This document shows, one piece after another, positions 42,079 to 50,677 of a DNA stretch of 64,000 bases. Source of the stretch: Planctomycetota bacterium. GTDB lineage: Bacteria > Planctomycetota > Brocadiia > SM23-32 > JAKLEA01. Where the stretch lies: NCBI GenBank assembly GCA_022711755.1, contig JAKLEA010000002.1:62001-126000 (forward strand). Reading direction: 5' to 3'. The translations under genes were made by a program, and so were the position numbers. Numbering within the stretch: the first letter of the stretch is position 1; each line of letters starts with the position of its first letter. The notes under the pieces are model-generated. The model was given only the letters and a program-made list of their open reading frames with translations. It was not told where the DNA came from and ran no database searches.

Positions 42079-43986
42079 TCAGCGATCCTTCCAATCCGGC
42101 GTCAGTATGATGCTTGCCGAAGACAGCACGACAAGCACGGAACCTATGTTGTGCACCACCGCGCCCATTATCGGGCTGAGGTAACCCGCGCCTCCAGCAA
42201 TTACCGCAAAGGCATTGAAGACCATGCCGAAGGCAATGTTGACCTTTATGATCCGGAGCATCCTGCGGCTCAGTCCGACCAGGAAGGGAATCTTCAACAC
42301 GTCGTCATGCATGAGGACTATGTCCGCGGTCTCCAGCGCCACGTCGGTTCCGCCTGCGCCCATGGCTATACCCGCGTTTGCCGCCGCCAGCGCCGGGGCG
42401 TCATTTATGCCGTCGCCCACGAAAAGCACCGTACGTCCTTCATCCTGGAATTTGCGAATGATGTTCAGCTTATCCTGCGGTTTCAGCTCCGACCATGCGT
42501 CTGTCAGGCCGACCTGATCGGCCACCCGCTTCGCGGAAAGCTCGTGGTCGCCGGAAAGCACGCTAATCTCCCTGAATCCCAGTTTCTTGAGCCTTTCCAC
42601 AGTTGTCTTCGAATCAGGACGCACGTGGTCCTGGACGCTCATGACGCCGAGGGGTTTGCCTTCTTCATAGACGACAAGCGGCGTCGCCCCCTTCTCCCTG
42701 AAACGCTGCAGGTGATCGCGCAACGGGACCGGGACGTTCATCGTTCCGCCGCCCAGGTATGCGCTGCCGACCTCGACAAGCCTTCCGCGAACGCGCGCGC
42801 GCAATCCCAGCCCAATCTCCGCAACCATGTCCTCCGCGCCGTCAATTGTAACGCGGGCGTAATGCGCCGCCTTCAGCACCGCATGGGCAAGCGGATGCGT
42901 GCTGTTCTGCTCGACGCTTGCCGCCCGGGCAAGCACCACGTCCTTCTCCACCCCCTCGGCGGACACGATTTCGTCAACCTTCGGCTTTCCCTCCGTCAGG
43001 GTTCCAGTCTTGTCGAAGAGCGCCACGTCCGCCCGCGCCACAGCCTCAAGGAAAACGCCTCCTTTGACGAGGATGCCGGCCTTCGCGGCGCGTCCCATCG
43101 CGGCCACGACCGCCGTCGGAGCGGCAAGTATCAGCGCGCACGGGCAGCCGACGATCAGCACCGTCACAGCCCGGCTGACCTCCCCGGTAACCAGCCATGC
43201 GACACCCGCGCAGGTCAGCATCGCAGGGGTGAACCATCGCGCATAGCGGTCAATCGTCCGTATCGTCTCCGGCTTGTTCTCCTCAGCCTCGCTGACGAGT
43301 TTGATTACCTTCCCCAGCGTCGTATCCTCTCCAACCTTGGTTGCCGTTACGCGAATGACGCCGTTCTGGTTCAACGTGCCCGCGAAGACGGAATCACCCG
43401 CCGATTTCTCCCGCGGGATCGGCTCGCCCGTCATTGAGGATTCGTCAACCGCGCTGATGCCTTCCCTGACGAGCGCATCAACGGGAACCTGCTCGCCGGG
43501 TTTTACAATCAGCAGGTCGCCGACCTTGACGTTCTTGATGTCCACGGTCTTCGGTTCCCCGTCAATGACGACGGTGGCGGTCTTCGGGGACATTTTCACA
43601 AGTTCTTGAATGGCCCGGCGGGCTGAATTGCTGGTTGCTTCTTCAAGCAGCGAACCGAACACCATGACGAAGCTGACGACTGCGGCCGTCAGAAATTCGC
43701 CGCTCACCAGACTGGCGACGATGGCGATACTCACAAGTTCGTCAACGTTGACCTCACGATTGAGCAGTCCCTTAATCGCGCCCCAGACAATCGGAGCGCC
43801 GTTCAGCGCTACCGACGCCAGCGCGAGGCCGGTCCCGGCGACTGAAGCTGATCCGGAAGCCGATTCGCCGCTTCCATCCCAGAGATAACTTGCCAGGGCC
43901 AGCGCCCCGGCGAAGGCGACGCGCTTGAAGTCCTCGGATTGCTTCAGTTCGCCATAGATGCCGAGTTTTATTATGCGACCTATCAT
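42079..43986 (-). CDS. P1B-type heavy-metal-transporting ATPase
   Basis: This protein of 635 residues pumps a transition metal out of the cytosol. It shows the actuator motif DESSMTGEP, the membrane CPC at 281-283 (IVGCPCALILAAPT), the phosphorylated Asp325 in DKTGT, the His-Pro dipeptide THPLAHAVL and GDGINDAPALAAA. There is no N-terminal HMA domain. The last membrane segment reads HNIGSVLVVL where zinc pumps have DxG and Cu(I) pumps MxxSS, so the metal cannot be assigned. The start at 43986 (ATG with GGAAG just upstream) follows the csoR-like gene by 16 bases, so the two form an operon under metal control. Confidence 0.88.
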   Translation of the reverse strand: MIGRIIKLGIYGELKQSEDFKRVAFAGALALASYLWDGSGESASGSASVAGTGLALASVALNGAPIVWGAIKGLLNREVNVDELVSIAIVASLVSGEFLTAAVVSFVMVFGSLLEEATSNSARRAIQELVKMSPKTATVVIDGEPKTVDIKNVKVGDLLIVKPGEQVPVDALVREGISAVDESSMTGEPIPREKSAGDSVFAGTLNQNGVIRVTATKVGEDTTLGKVIKLVSEAEENKPETIRTIDRYARWFTPAMLTCAGVAWLVTGEVSRAVTVLIVGCPCALILAAPTAVVAAMGRAAKAGILVKGGVFLEAVARADVALFDKTGTLTEGKPKVDEIVSAEGVEKDVVLARAASVEQNSTHPLAHAVLKAAHYARVTIDGAEDMVAEIGLGLRARVRGRLVEVGSAYLGGGTMNVPVPLRDHLQRFREKGATPLVVYEEGKPLGVMSVQDHVRPDSKTTVERLKKLGFREISVLSGDHELSAKRVADQVGLTDAWSELKPQDKLNIIRKFQDEGRTVLFVGDGINDAPALAAANAGIAMGAGGTDVALETADIVLMHDDVLKIPFLVGLSRRMLRIIKVNIAFGMVFNAFAVIAGGAGYLSPIMGAVVHNIGSVLVVLSSASIILTPDWKDR

Positions 43987-44002
43987 CGCTTCCAGCTTTC
44001 CG

Positions 44003-44278
44003 CTACCTGCTGAACTTCTTGAATGCGTCAACGATCTGAGCGAGCAGTTCCTCATTGCTTTCTTTGCCGCCCAGAGCCTCGTTGACGCAACCGTCCAGGT
44101 GATCTTCCAGTATGAGAAGCCCCAGCGAGCGCAGCGCGCCGCTGGTGGCCGCCACCTGCTTTAGCACTTCGAAGCAGTCGCGGTCCTCCTCGACCATCTT
44201 CCGGATGCCGCGGAGTTGTCCCTCGATCCTGTTGAGCCTGTCGTTGACAATCTTCCGGTTCGCGTGTTCATGAGACAT
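44003..44278 (-). CDS. csoR: CsoR/RcnR-family metal-sensing transcriptional repressor
   Basis: This all-helical repressor of 91 residues starts at the ATG at 44278, six or seven bases after GGAGGA. RLNRIEGQLRGIRKMVEEDRDC and LEDHLDGCVNEAL are family hallmarks. The metal-site residues are Cys35, His60 and Cys64, the ligand set of Cu(I)-sensing CsoR; RcnR would have His64 instead. Two histidines (3 and 5) near the N-terminus could add ligands. It precedes a P1B ATPase and has a palindrome in its own promoter (44291-44309), so autorepression relieved by metal is likely. Nickel/cobalt or aldehyde sensing remain possible within the family. Confidence 0.88.
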   Translation of the reverse strand: MSHEHANRKIVNDRLNRIEGQLRGIRKMVEEDRDCFEVLKQVAATSGALRSLGLLILEDHLDGCVNEALGGKESNEELLAQIVDAFKKFSR

Positions 44279-44290
44279 GACAAATCCTCC

Positions 44291-44309
44291 TATACCCATA
44301 CCAGGTATA
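44291..44309. promoter_or_regulatory. Predicted CsoR-family operator
   Basis: TATACC (44291-44296) and GGTATA (44304-44309) form an inverted repeat with a 7-base spacer, TACCC to GGTA in form like known CsoR operators. It lies between the -10 region and the ribosome binding site (44286-44290) of the csoR-like gene, the right place to block transcription. Confidence 0.65.
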
Positions 44310-44337
44310 TGTATCATGCCCGGGGCGGACATGTCAA
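44310..44337 (-). promoter_or_regulatory. Promoter of the csoR-ATPase operon
   Basis: On the minus strand a perfect TTGACA (44332-44337) is followed after 16 bases by GATACA (44310-44315). The -10 match is weak; TACATA two bases on is an alternative. The operator at 44291-44309 lies immediately downstream. Confidence 0.5.
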
Positions 44338-44502
44338 ATGCGATTATCGGAGATTCCGCCAGCCCCGCGCCGCAACGGTCGGATGCAATAGGTCTCTCCC
44401 CGAATTGACTTGAGCGTTCAACCGGCCCTTTGATATCCTGTCTGCAAGAGGGACTTTGATTTCCCGGACATTCGCCGGGAATGGTTTGAAGGGCGCAATT
44501 TT

Positions 44503-46803
44503 GTGACAAGAATTTCCGGATTTCTCGCCGTTCTGATTCTCTGCCTGACGCCGCGCGGCTCCGCGCAGGAGTGGCAGGCATGGTGGGACGCAAAGTGGCC
44601 GATGCGTCTTGCCGTTGATGTTGTGCCCGCCGAAGCCCGCGCCGGGATAAATACCGCGCTGGTCAACCCCGCCGAGGAATGCGGCAAATGCAAAGAGGGC
44701 GGGACGGATGTTCGCGTGGTCTCCCAGGCCGGAGTGGTTGTGCCCCATGCGCTAATAGCAAAGGAGAACGGACGCTTCGATATCGAGTTCCTGCTGGCAA
44801 ATCCGGCGGAGACTCGCTACTACGTCTACTATGGCAACCCGCAGGCTGAGGCCGTCCGCCACGACTGGGATAGGGCGCTGGGCGGACTCCGGCTGGCCAC
44901 CTACTCCAGCATCAACAATTACAGGGTCTGGGAATGGCAGAGTTTCTGTGAGGCGTTCGCGAAGAAGGGCAACCCCTTCGGTTCGGAGGAATGGGGTTAC
45001 ATTGATGACGTGAGCAACCCCTTCGGGCAGGACGAGTTCTACCTCAGCGTCTACGTCGGGAAATTCTTCTGCCCAGTCTCCGGCAAATACCAGATCGCCA
45101 CAAACTCCGACGATTCATCGTTCGTTTTTCTGGACTACCAGCCGACTTTCACCCCCGCCGACGCGGGCAAGATCGTCGTCTGGAGGCATGACGGCGTGCC
45201 GTCCGACGACTGGATTGATCCGGAATACCGCCAGGCGATCCGCACCGTCGAGATGGCGCGCGGCGTCCACAGCGTCGTTTATCTCCAGGCTGAGAACGGC
45301 GGAAAACAACTTGCTCGGTTTGGCTGGAAAACGCCGCAGGATGATGAAATCCATACGGTTCCCCCGGAGGCGTTCGTGAAACGGATTCCGGCGGAGATCA
45401 TCGCGCGGCAGGAGGCCGGGCGCGTCGTGAATCCCTACTTCACTTACAATCATCGCTACAACCTGACCGTCAACAACAACCCCGCCTCCATCATCCCAAC
45501 GGTCTTTTTCCAGGACAGGACGTCGGTCGTGCCCGTCGAGGGCAAAACCGCCCCTGATTTGCAGAAACTGACGCGGAAATGGAAGTTTTCCGACGGCATG
45601 GAGAGCGAAGAACCGGGCATTCTGAGAGAGTTCGCCGGGGCCGGCGATTACGAGGTCAAGCTTGACGTGGTAGAGGCAGAGGGGGAGCAGGCTTTTCTTC
45701 GGAAACTGGAACTTGGGACCGCCGTTTCGCGCCCCTTGAGCGTCTTCTTCCAGCTTGAGATCGGCAGCAATCTGATCCCGTCCGGCATCGGCGCGCCCGT
45801 GAATCTGCAATTCAAGAGCATGGCTCAGCGCCCCAGAACTTTCCTGCTTGAAACCATCGTTTCCAGTCCTGCCGACGGCAAAGAGATTAAGCGTGAAAAA
45901 CAGGACGTTGTCCTGACGCCCGGGGGAAGCGGGAAGGCGGCGTGGACTACGGTCGAAAAGTCCGTGGAGCAATCCGTTCAGTCAATGCTCGTCAGCTTCG
46001 ACCTGAGTTACGCCGGTGTTTCAGCAGGACGCCGGGAATTCGTAATTCAATCTTCGCAGGCTCCGATAAAGGGGCTAGCGGTTGAGGGATTCCAGCTTGT
46101 GGACGCCTGCGGCAGGTCGGTCGTTCTGAGCGTGGCGGACCTCAGACCCGGGCAGCCCAGGCGCATCCGCAAGATCAACGGCAGGCCCGTCAGAATCGCC
46201 ATCCTGGACGACTCGCTCGCCCCGCCGGCGGACTCAAACCCGAAGTCACCCCGCTCGGAGGAATCGGGATACCTGCCCGAACTCGAGGCATTGCTCAGCG
46301 CTGAGATCGGCGGCAGACCGGTCGAGGCGACCAGAATCTCCCCTTCCCGGGCGGATCACGAACTGCGCCCGCCCGTCCGGTTCTGCTCGCTGACGGATGT
46401 AATTCTGCCCATGGACCCGGACGTGGTGATCTTGTGTACAAGCTCGATTGATGTAATGGACTGCGTTCCGCCGGTTATTTTCGAGAGCTACCTGACGGCG
46501 ATGACGGATCAGGTTCTGGCGCGCAGCGAGGCTGTCCCGGTGATGGTCACGCCGCTGCCGATCGTTGGCAATCCGCACCAGTCGCGCCCCTACGCCGTCC
46601 TTGTCAAAAGGGCGGGCCTTCGCAAGAGCGTGGCTGTGGCCGATCTTTACAGCCGATACCTGCTTGCCGGAAGGGAGTGGCCGGACTTCTTCAGGATCAG
46701 CGGCAGCGAGAACGGTTACTGGATGTGGCCGGGCAGGCAGGGGCAGAGCCTGCTGGCCCAGGAACTTGCGGCGGTCATTGGTCCGATACTGAAGGGGCGA
46801 TGA
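44503..46803 (+). CDS. Secreted multidomain protein: DUF2341-like, PA14-like, PKD-like and degenerate SGNH-like parts
   Basis: This protein of 766 residues begins at GTG with a signal peptide (RISGFLAVLILCLTPRGSAQ). Residues about 22-120 (WWDAKWPMRLAVDVVPAEAR) resemble the DUF2341 type that often precedes carbohydrate-binding modules. Residues about 160-290 resemble a PA14 beta-barrel (GKFFCPVSGKYQIATNSDDS). A PKD-like segment follows (KWKFSDGMESEEPGIL). Residues about 560-766 have an SGNH-like fold (AILDDSLAPP in the nucleophile position), but the Asn block and the final Asp-x-x-His are not recognisable, so catalysis is doubtful. Binding of extracellular glycan is inferred. A GT39-type gene follows 27 bases later. 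Confidence 0.72.
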   Translation: MTRISGFLAVLILCLTPRGSAQEWQAWWDAKWPMRLAVDVVPAEARAGINTALVNPAEECGKCKEGGTDVRVVSQAGVVVPHALIAKENGRFDIEFLLANPAETRYYVYYGNPQAEAVRHDWDRALGGLRLATYSSINNYRVWEWQSFCEAFAKKGNPFGSEEWGYIDDVSNPFGQDEFYLSVYVGKFFCPVSGKYQIATNSDDSSFVFLDYQPTFTPADAGKIVVWRHDGVPSDDWIDPEYRQAIRTVEMARGVHSVVYLQAENGGKQLARFGWKTPQDDEIHTVPPEAFVKRIPAEIIARQEAGRVVNPYFTYNHRYNLTVNNNPASIIPTVFFQDRTSVVPVEGKTAPDLQKLTRKWKFSDGMESEEPGILREFAGAGDYEVKLDVVEAEGEQAFLRKLELGTAVSRPLSVFFQLEIGSNLIPSGIGAPVNLQFKSMAQRPRTFLLETIVSSPADGKEIKREKQDVVLTPGGSGKAAWTTVEKSVEQSVQSMLVSFDLSYAGVSAGRREFVIQSSQAPIKGLAVEGFQLVDACGRSVVLSVADLRPGQPRRIRKINGRPVRIAILDDSLAPPADSNPKSPRSEESGYLPELEALLSAEIGGRPVEATRISPSRADHELRPPVRFCSLTDVILPMDPDVVILCTSSIDVMDCVPPVIFESYLTAMTDQVLARSEAVPVMVTPLPIVGNPHQSRPYAVLVKRAGLRKSVAVADLYSRYLLAGREWPDFFRISGSENGYWMWPGRQGQSLLAQELAAVIGPILKGR

Positions 46804-46830
46804 GCGCGTCCCGGATGTCAGGCCTTCATT

Positions 46831-48525
46831 GTGAACTCAAATCCGACAGAACAGGCCGGAACGGGACGCCGGAGGCCGTCGGCGTTGAAGTCGGTTATAG
46901 TCGCCGCGTGTGTTTTCATGGTCTGCGCCGCCGCCTCAATCGCCGGTCTGCGCGCGAAGCATCATCTCCCACTTGACGAATGGATTCGCATCGTTCCGGA
47001 TGACGCTTTCTACTACTTCCGAATCGCAGAGAACCACGCCGGCGGCAAGGGATGGACGTTCGACGGCAGGAACCCGACGACCGGGTTTCATCCCGTCTAC
47101 GCCCTCCTATTGTCGTCCGGCATATCGTTATTCGGAGTAGCGCATGAAGGCATCCCGTCCCTGGGCGCGGTAATCTGCGGCGTCTGTCTCGCGGCGTCTT
47201 CTCTCGCGGCCTTTTGCCTCGCAAGACGGCATTTCAGCGCCTTCGCGTCATTTCTCGTCGCAGGACTGTGGATAATACTTCCATACAATTTCGAGACCAC
47301 GATCTCCTGCATGGAATCCGCCTCCGTACTCCTCGGCGGGATGGCGCTGTTACTTTTATGGAGTTGGAATCTGGAGCTTGAAGCGGGGGGGAAGGATACG
47401 CGATGGCCTTATATTACGCTTGGGGCTGCATGCGCCGCATCCATCCTTCTGCGCTCGGACATGGCGCTCATGCTCGGCGGGATGGGGCTGGCAAGCCTGC
47501 CATTGCGCAAGACTTCTTGCGGAACACAGTGGCGCGCTCCACGGACATTCATCTGTATTGTCTGCGGCGCGCTCGCCGGAGTCCTCGCGCTCTCCCTGTT
47601 CTGCCGCTCCGTGACCGGAAAATGGTCTCAGGACAGTGGTCGGATGAAGGCGCTCTGGGCGCAGCGCAACGATCTGCGGACGCGCGAAGGCATCGAGCGC
47701 CGCGCCCGGAACTGGCAGTGGGTGACATGCCATATGGCCGCCAGTCCAATCGGAGTTCCCGACTGGGACTACGATAAAAACCAGAGCGCAAGATCGCTGG
47801 CAACCGTCGTGTTGACGATCGCCGGCGTGTGGCTGATCATCCAGTTTCTGCGAAATGCCGGGGTGACTACAATCTTCGGGCGCATGGCGGCTGCGGCAGT
47901 CGTTCACTTGCTGACATTGAGCATGATCTTTGGATGGGCGCTGGCGCACCCCCAGCCGCGATGGTACTTCGCCTCGGCGCAGTTGAGCTATCTCATGCTT
48001 GGTCTTGCGGCGCTGCGATGGGCTTCCGACAGAATGTCGAAGAAGCGCTACCAGCCGACCCGCGCGGCGCTCGCGCTCGCGGTCCTCCTGATCGCCTTCC
48101 TGATGGATGCCCGGAACTCGGGCAGGAAGGACCTTTTCCCGCACCAGATTGATTTCATGCGCGCCGCGAGGCACATTGCGAAAGTCCTGCCGCCGGACGC
48201 CAGAATCGGCGCCTGGAATGCAGGCATACTCTCGTATTACTCAGGGCGCGAGGTTGTGAACCTTGACGGCGTGGTGAACTCGGCAATCGAGCCTTTTGCC
48301 CGGCGAGGCGCGGTCTCGCAATACGTTCTTGATGAGAAGATCGGCTGGCTGGCCGACCACGAAAGCCAGTTCATGGACCGCTACCAGACGCCGCTTTTTG
48401 TAAAAACCCCCGAGGAATTATCGTCGTGGACGAGTAAACACCTCCTGGTCATGGCTTCCATCCCGGTTGACAATCCGGCAGATTACTACTATAGCTCATA
48501 TCTGATCTGGCAGGTGAAGCCATGA
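46831..48525 (+). CDS. GT-C family membrane glycosyltransferase
   Basis: This protein of 564 residues starts at GTG (46831). It has about ten membrane segments and the GT39/PMT-like acidic loop PDDAFYYFRIAENHAGGKGW (Asp-Asp) followed by PTTGFHPVYALLLSSG. The C-terminal part is soluble (PHQIDFMRAARHIAKVLPPD, IGAWNAGILSYYSGREVVNL), typical of the DUF-type extension in this family. It probably moves a sugar from a polyprenyl phosphate to a glycan or protein outside the cytoplasmic membrane. It sits between a secreted glycan-binding protein and a heparinase gene. The roughly 190 bases after it show no gene. Confidence 0.8.
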   Translation: MNSNPTEQAGTGRRRPSALKSVIVAACVFMVCAAASIAGLRAKHHLPLDEWIRIVPDDAFYYFRIAENHAGGKGWTFDGRNPTTGFHPVYALLLSSGISLFGVAHEGIPSLGAVICGVCLAASSLAAFCLARRHFSAFASFLVAGLWIILPYNFETTISCMESASVLLGGMALLLLWSWNLELEAGGKDTRWPYITLGAACAASILLRSDMALMLGGMGLASLPLRKTSCGTQWRAPRTFICIVCGALAGVLALSLFCRSVTGKWSQDSGRMKALWAQRNDLRTREGIERRARNWQWVTCHMAASPIGVPDWDYDKNQSARSLATVVLTIAGVWLIIQFLRNAGVTTIFGRMAAAAVVHLLTLSMIFGWALAHPQPRWYFASAQLSYLMLGLAALRWASDRMSKKRYQPTRAALALAVLLIAFLMDARNSGRKDLFPHQIDFMRAARHIAKVLPPDARIGAWNAGILSYYSGREVVNLDGVVNSAIEPFARRGAVSQYVLDEKIGWLADHESQFMDRYQTPLFVKTPEELSSWTSKHLLVMASIPVDNPADYYYSSYLIWQVKP

Positions 48526-48715
48526 CGTTGGTATCAGACAGCCATTTAATGAACAAGCGCCTTTTGTGCCGCCCTCCAATGCCTCATGTTTCGGGTCGGC
48601 AGGATGGCGAACCATGCCGCGGGCGGACGCATAATCCCCCACGGAACGAATGGAAAACCCATCTCATCCGACATTGCGGCATGGAAGATCAATCCCTGAT
48701 TCCCGGAACATTGCA

Positions 48716-50620
48716 ATGAGATTACAACAAGACTCAGACTGCGTAGCGCCCGGCGGAGCGTCCCTTCCATCGGCGTCGGGCATAATCCCTCTCTTGGTTG
48801 CAGCGGCCGTCCTGCTGCCTTGTCGCCTGTGCGCCGCTGATGGCGGCGAGTCAACCTTGTTGCGAAATCTCAGGAAGGGCCATCCCCGCCTGCTGCTGCT
48901 TGAGGAAGACGCTCCGCGCATCAGGAAAGCAATCAAGGAAGACCCCGTCATCGGCCAGTGGTATGAGCAGGTGAAGGGCCAGGCCGGGGAATTGCTCGGT
49001 CAGAAACCGATGGAATACGCGATGGATCCGCGCGGCCATGCGCTAGGAGCATGCCGGCAGGCGCTTGATCGAATCCTCACATTGGGACTCGTCTACCGTG
49101 TCGAGGGGGGGGAACAATACGCCGCCAGGGCCGTCGAGGAAATGCTTGCCGCCGCGGCTCGAGACTCATGGAACCCCAAGCACTTCCTTGACGTGGCCGA
49201 ACTCACAAACGCGCTGGCTATCGGTTACGACTGGTTCCATGACAAGCTCTCCCCGGAGCAACAAAAGACAATCCGCGAGGCGATTGTAAAAAAAGGGCTG
49301 AGCGAATCTCTTCCATTCTACAACACGGCCTTCTACTGGGCGTCGTGTAATCACAACTGGAATCAGGTGTGCAACGGCGGGATGATGGTCGGAGCGCTTG
49401 CCGTGGCCGACGAGGAGCCGGAACTCGCCGAAAAAATCGTCTCCGCCGCGCTGAAATCAATCCGGGCCTCGATGAAGGAATTCGGCGACGATGGCGGATG
49501 GGCCGAGGGGCCGGGTTACTGGCGCTACGCGACGGAATACGCCGTCTTCTTCACAGCCGCGCTCGAATCTGCCCTGGGGGAGGATGCCGCGCGCCCGATG
49601 CTGGACAACAAGGGCTTCGCCAACGCGGGGGAGTTCTGCATTCACGTCACCGGCCCGTTCGGCAAGACGTTCAACTTCGCTGACGCGGGAGACCACGCCG
49701 GAGGCGCGCCGCAGATGTTCTGGATGGGACAAAAGTTCGGCAAGCCCGCCTACTCATGGTTCGCGCAGAAATACGGATGGGCCGCCCCGTGCAACATCCT
49801 ATGGCGCTCGGAGCCGGGAAAATCGCCGAAGGAACTCGGCATGAAGCTCGACGCGTTCTTCCCCCATTCCAACGTCGTCTGCATGAGGAGCGCGTGGGAG
49901 GACGAAAACGCCGTCTTCATAGGCTTCAAAGGCGGCGACAACAAGACCAATCACGGACACCTTGACCTCGGCGGCTTCGTCCTTGACGCGGACGGACGGC
50001 GCTGGGCGCTGGACCTCGGGGGTGACGATTACGGACTGCCCGGATACTTCGCGTATGGAAAGCCGAAGTATTACCGGCTTAATACTCACGGCCACAACAC
50101 GTTTGTCATCAACGGAAAGGTTCAGAGTCAGGATGGCGTCGCGCCGATCGTCGCTTTCCAGTCCAAACCCGAGCTTGCCTTCGCCGTCGCGGACCTGACG
50201 CACGGATACCGGCAGCAGGCGAAATCGCTCATGCGCGGCATATTCCTCATCGGAAGGCGCAACGTCCTCATCCAGGATGAGCTTGAGTTGCCGAAGGAGT
50301 CATCCATTGTCTGGCAGATGCACACCCGGGCCAAGATCATGCTCGGCGGCAGCCAGGCCATGCTCACGCTGGACGGCAAACGCCTGTGCGCCGAGATCGT
50401 CGAGCCTGCGGGAGCGAAATTCGAGCGCGTGCCGGCCTCCGCCCCAAAGCCGGAGGCTCAACAGCCGGACGTTTCCAAACTGACCCTCAGCCTGAAACTG
50501 CCGCCGGGAAAACACCGCATCATCGTGCAGTTATGCCCCGACAAGCGGGAATCTCCGGGGAAGCCGAAATCGCTCTCCGAATGGATCGGAAAAGCGGAGG
50601 TGAAATCCGGCAGCCGATAA
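48716..50620 (+). CDS. Heparinase II/III-family polysaccharide lyase, secreted
   Basis: This protein of 634 residues has a signal peptide (LLVAAAVLLPCRLCA). Residues about 50-350 form the alpha/alpha-toroid (HPRLLLLEEDAPRIRKAIKE, then ASCNHNWNQVCNGGMMVGAL with the catalytic-site Asn). Residues about 380-600 form the beta-sandwich (GDNKTNHGHLDLGGFVLDAD, with the metal-binding His, then THGHNTFVINGK). These enzymes cleave uronate-containing polysaccharides by beta-elimination. Which one, such as heparan, alginate or another acidic glycan, cannot be told. The ATG at 48716 is preferred to one 66 bases upstream because the signal then begins properly. It converges on a second member of the family. 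Confidence 0.85.
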   Translation: MRLQQDSDCVAPGGASLPSASGIIPLLVAAAVLLPCRLCAADGGESTLLRNLRKGHPRLLLLEEDAPRIRKAIKEDPVIGQWYEQVKGQAGELLGQKPMEYAMDPRGHALGACRQALDRILTLGLVYRVEGGEQYAARAVEEMLAAAARDSWNPKHFLDVAELTNALAIGYDWFHDKLSPEQQKTIREAIVKKGLSESLPFYNTAFYWASCNHNWNQVCNGGMMVGALAVADEEPELAEKIVSAALKSIRASMKEFGDDGGWAEGPGYWRYATEYAVFFTAALESALGEDAARPMLDNKGFANAGEFCIHVTGPFGKTFNFADAGDHAGGAPQMFWMGQKFGKPAYSWFAQKYGWAAPCNILWRSEPGKSPKELGMKLDAFFPHSNVVCMRSAWEDENAVFIGFKGGDNKTNHGHLDLGGFVLDADGRRWALDLGGDDYGLPGYFAYGKPKYYRLNTHGHNTFVINGKVQSQDGVAPIVAFQSKPELAFAVADLTHGYRQQAKSLMRGIFLIGRRNVLIQDELELPKESSIVWQMHTRAKIMLGGSQAMLTLDGKRLCAEIVEPAGAKFERVPASAPKPEAQQPDVSKLTLSLKLPPGKHRIIVQLCPDKRESPGKPKSLSEWIGKAEVKSGSR

Positions 50621-50677
50621 GCCGGCGCGCGCTTATTAGCGGAGCCGGACCGATGGCATCCCGGAATCTCGCAGGTC

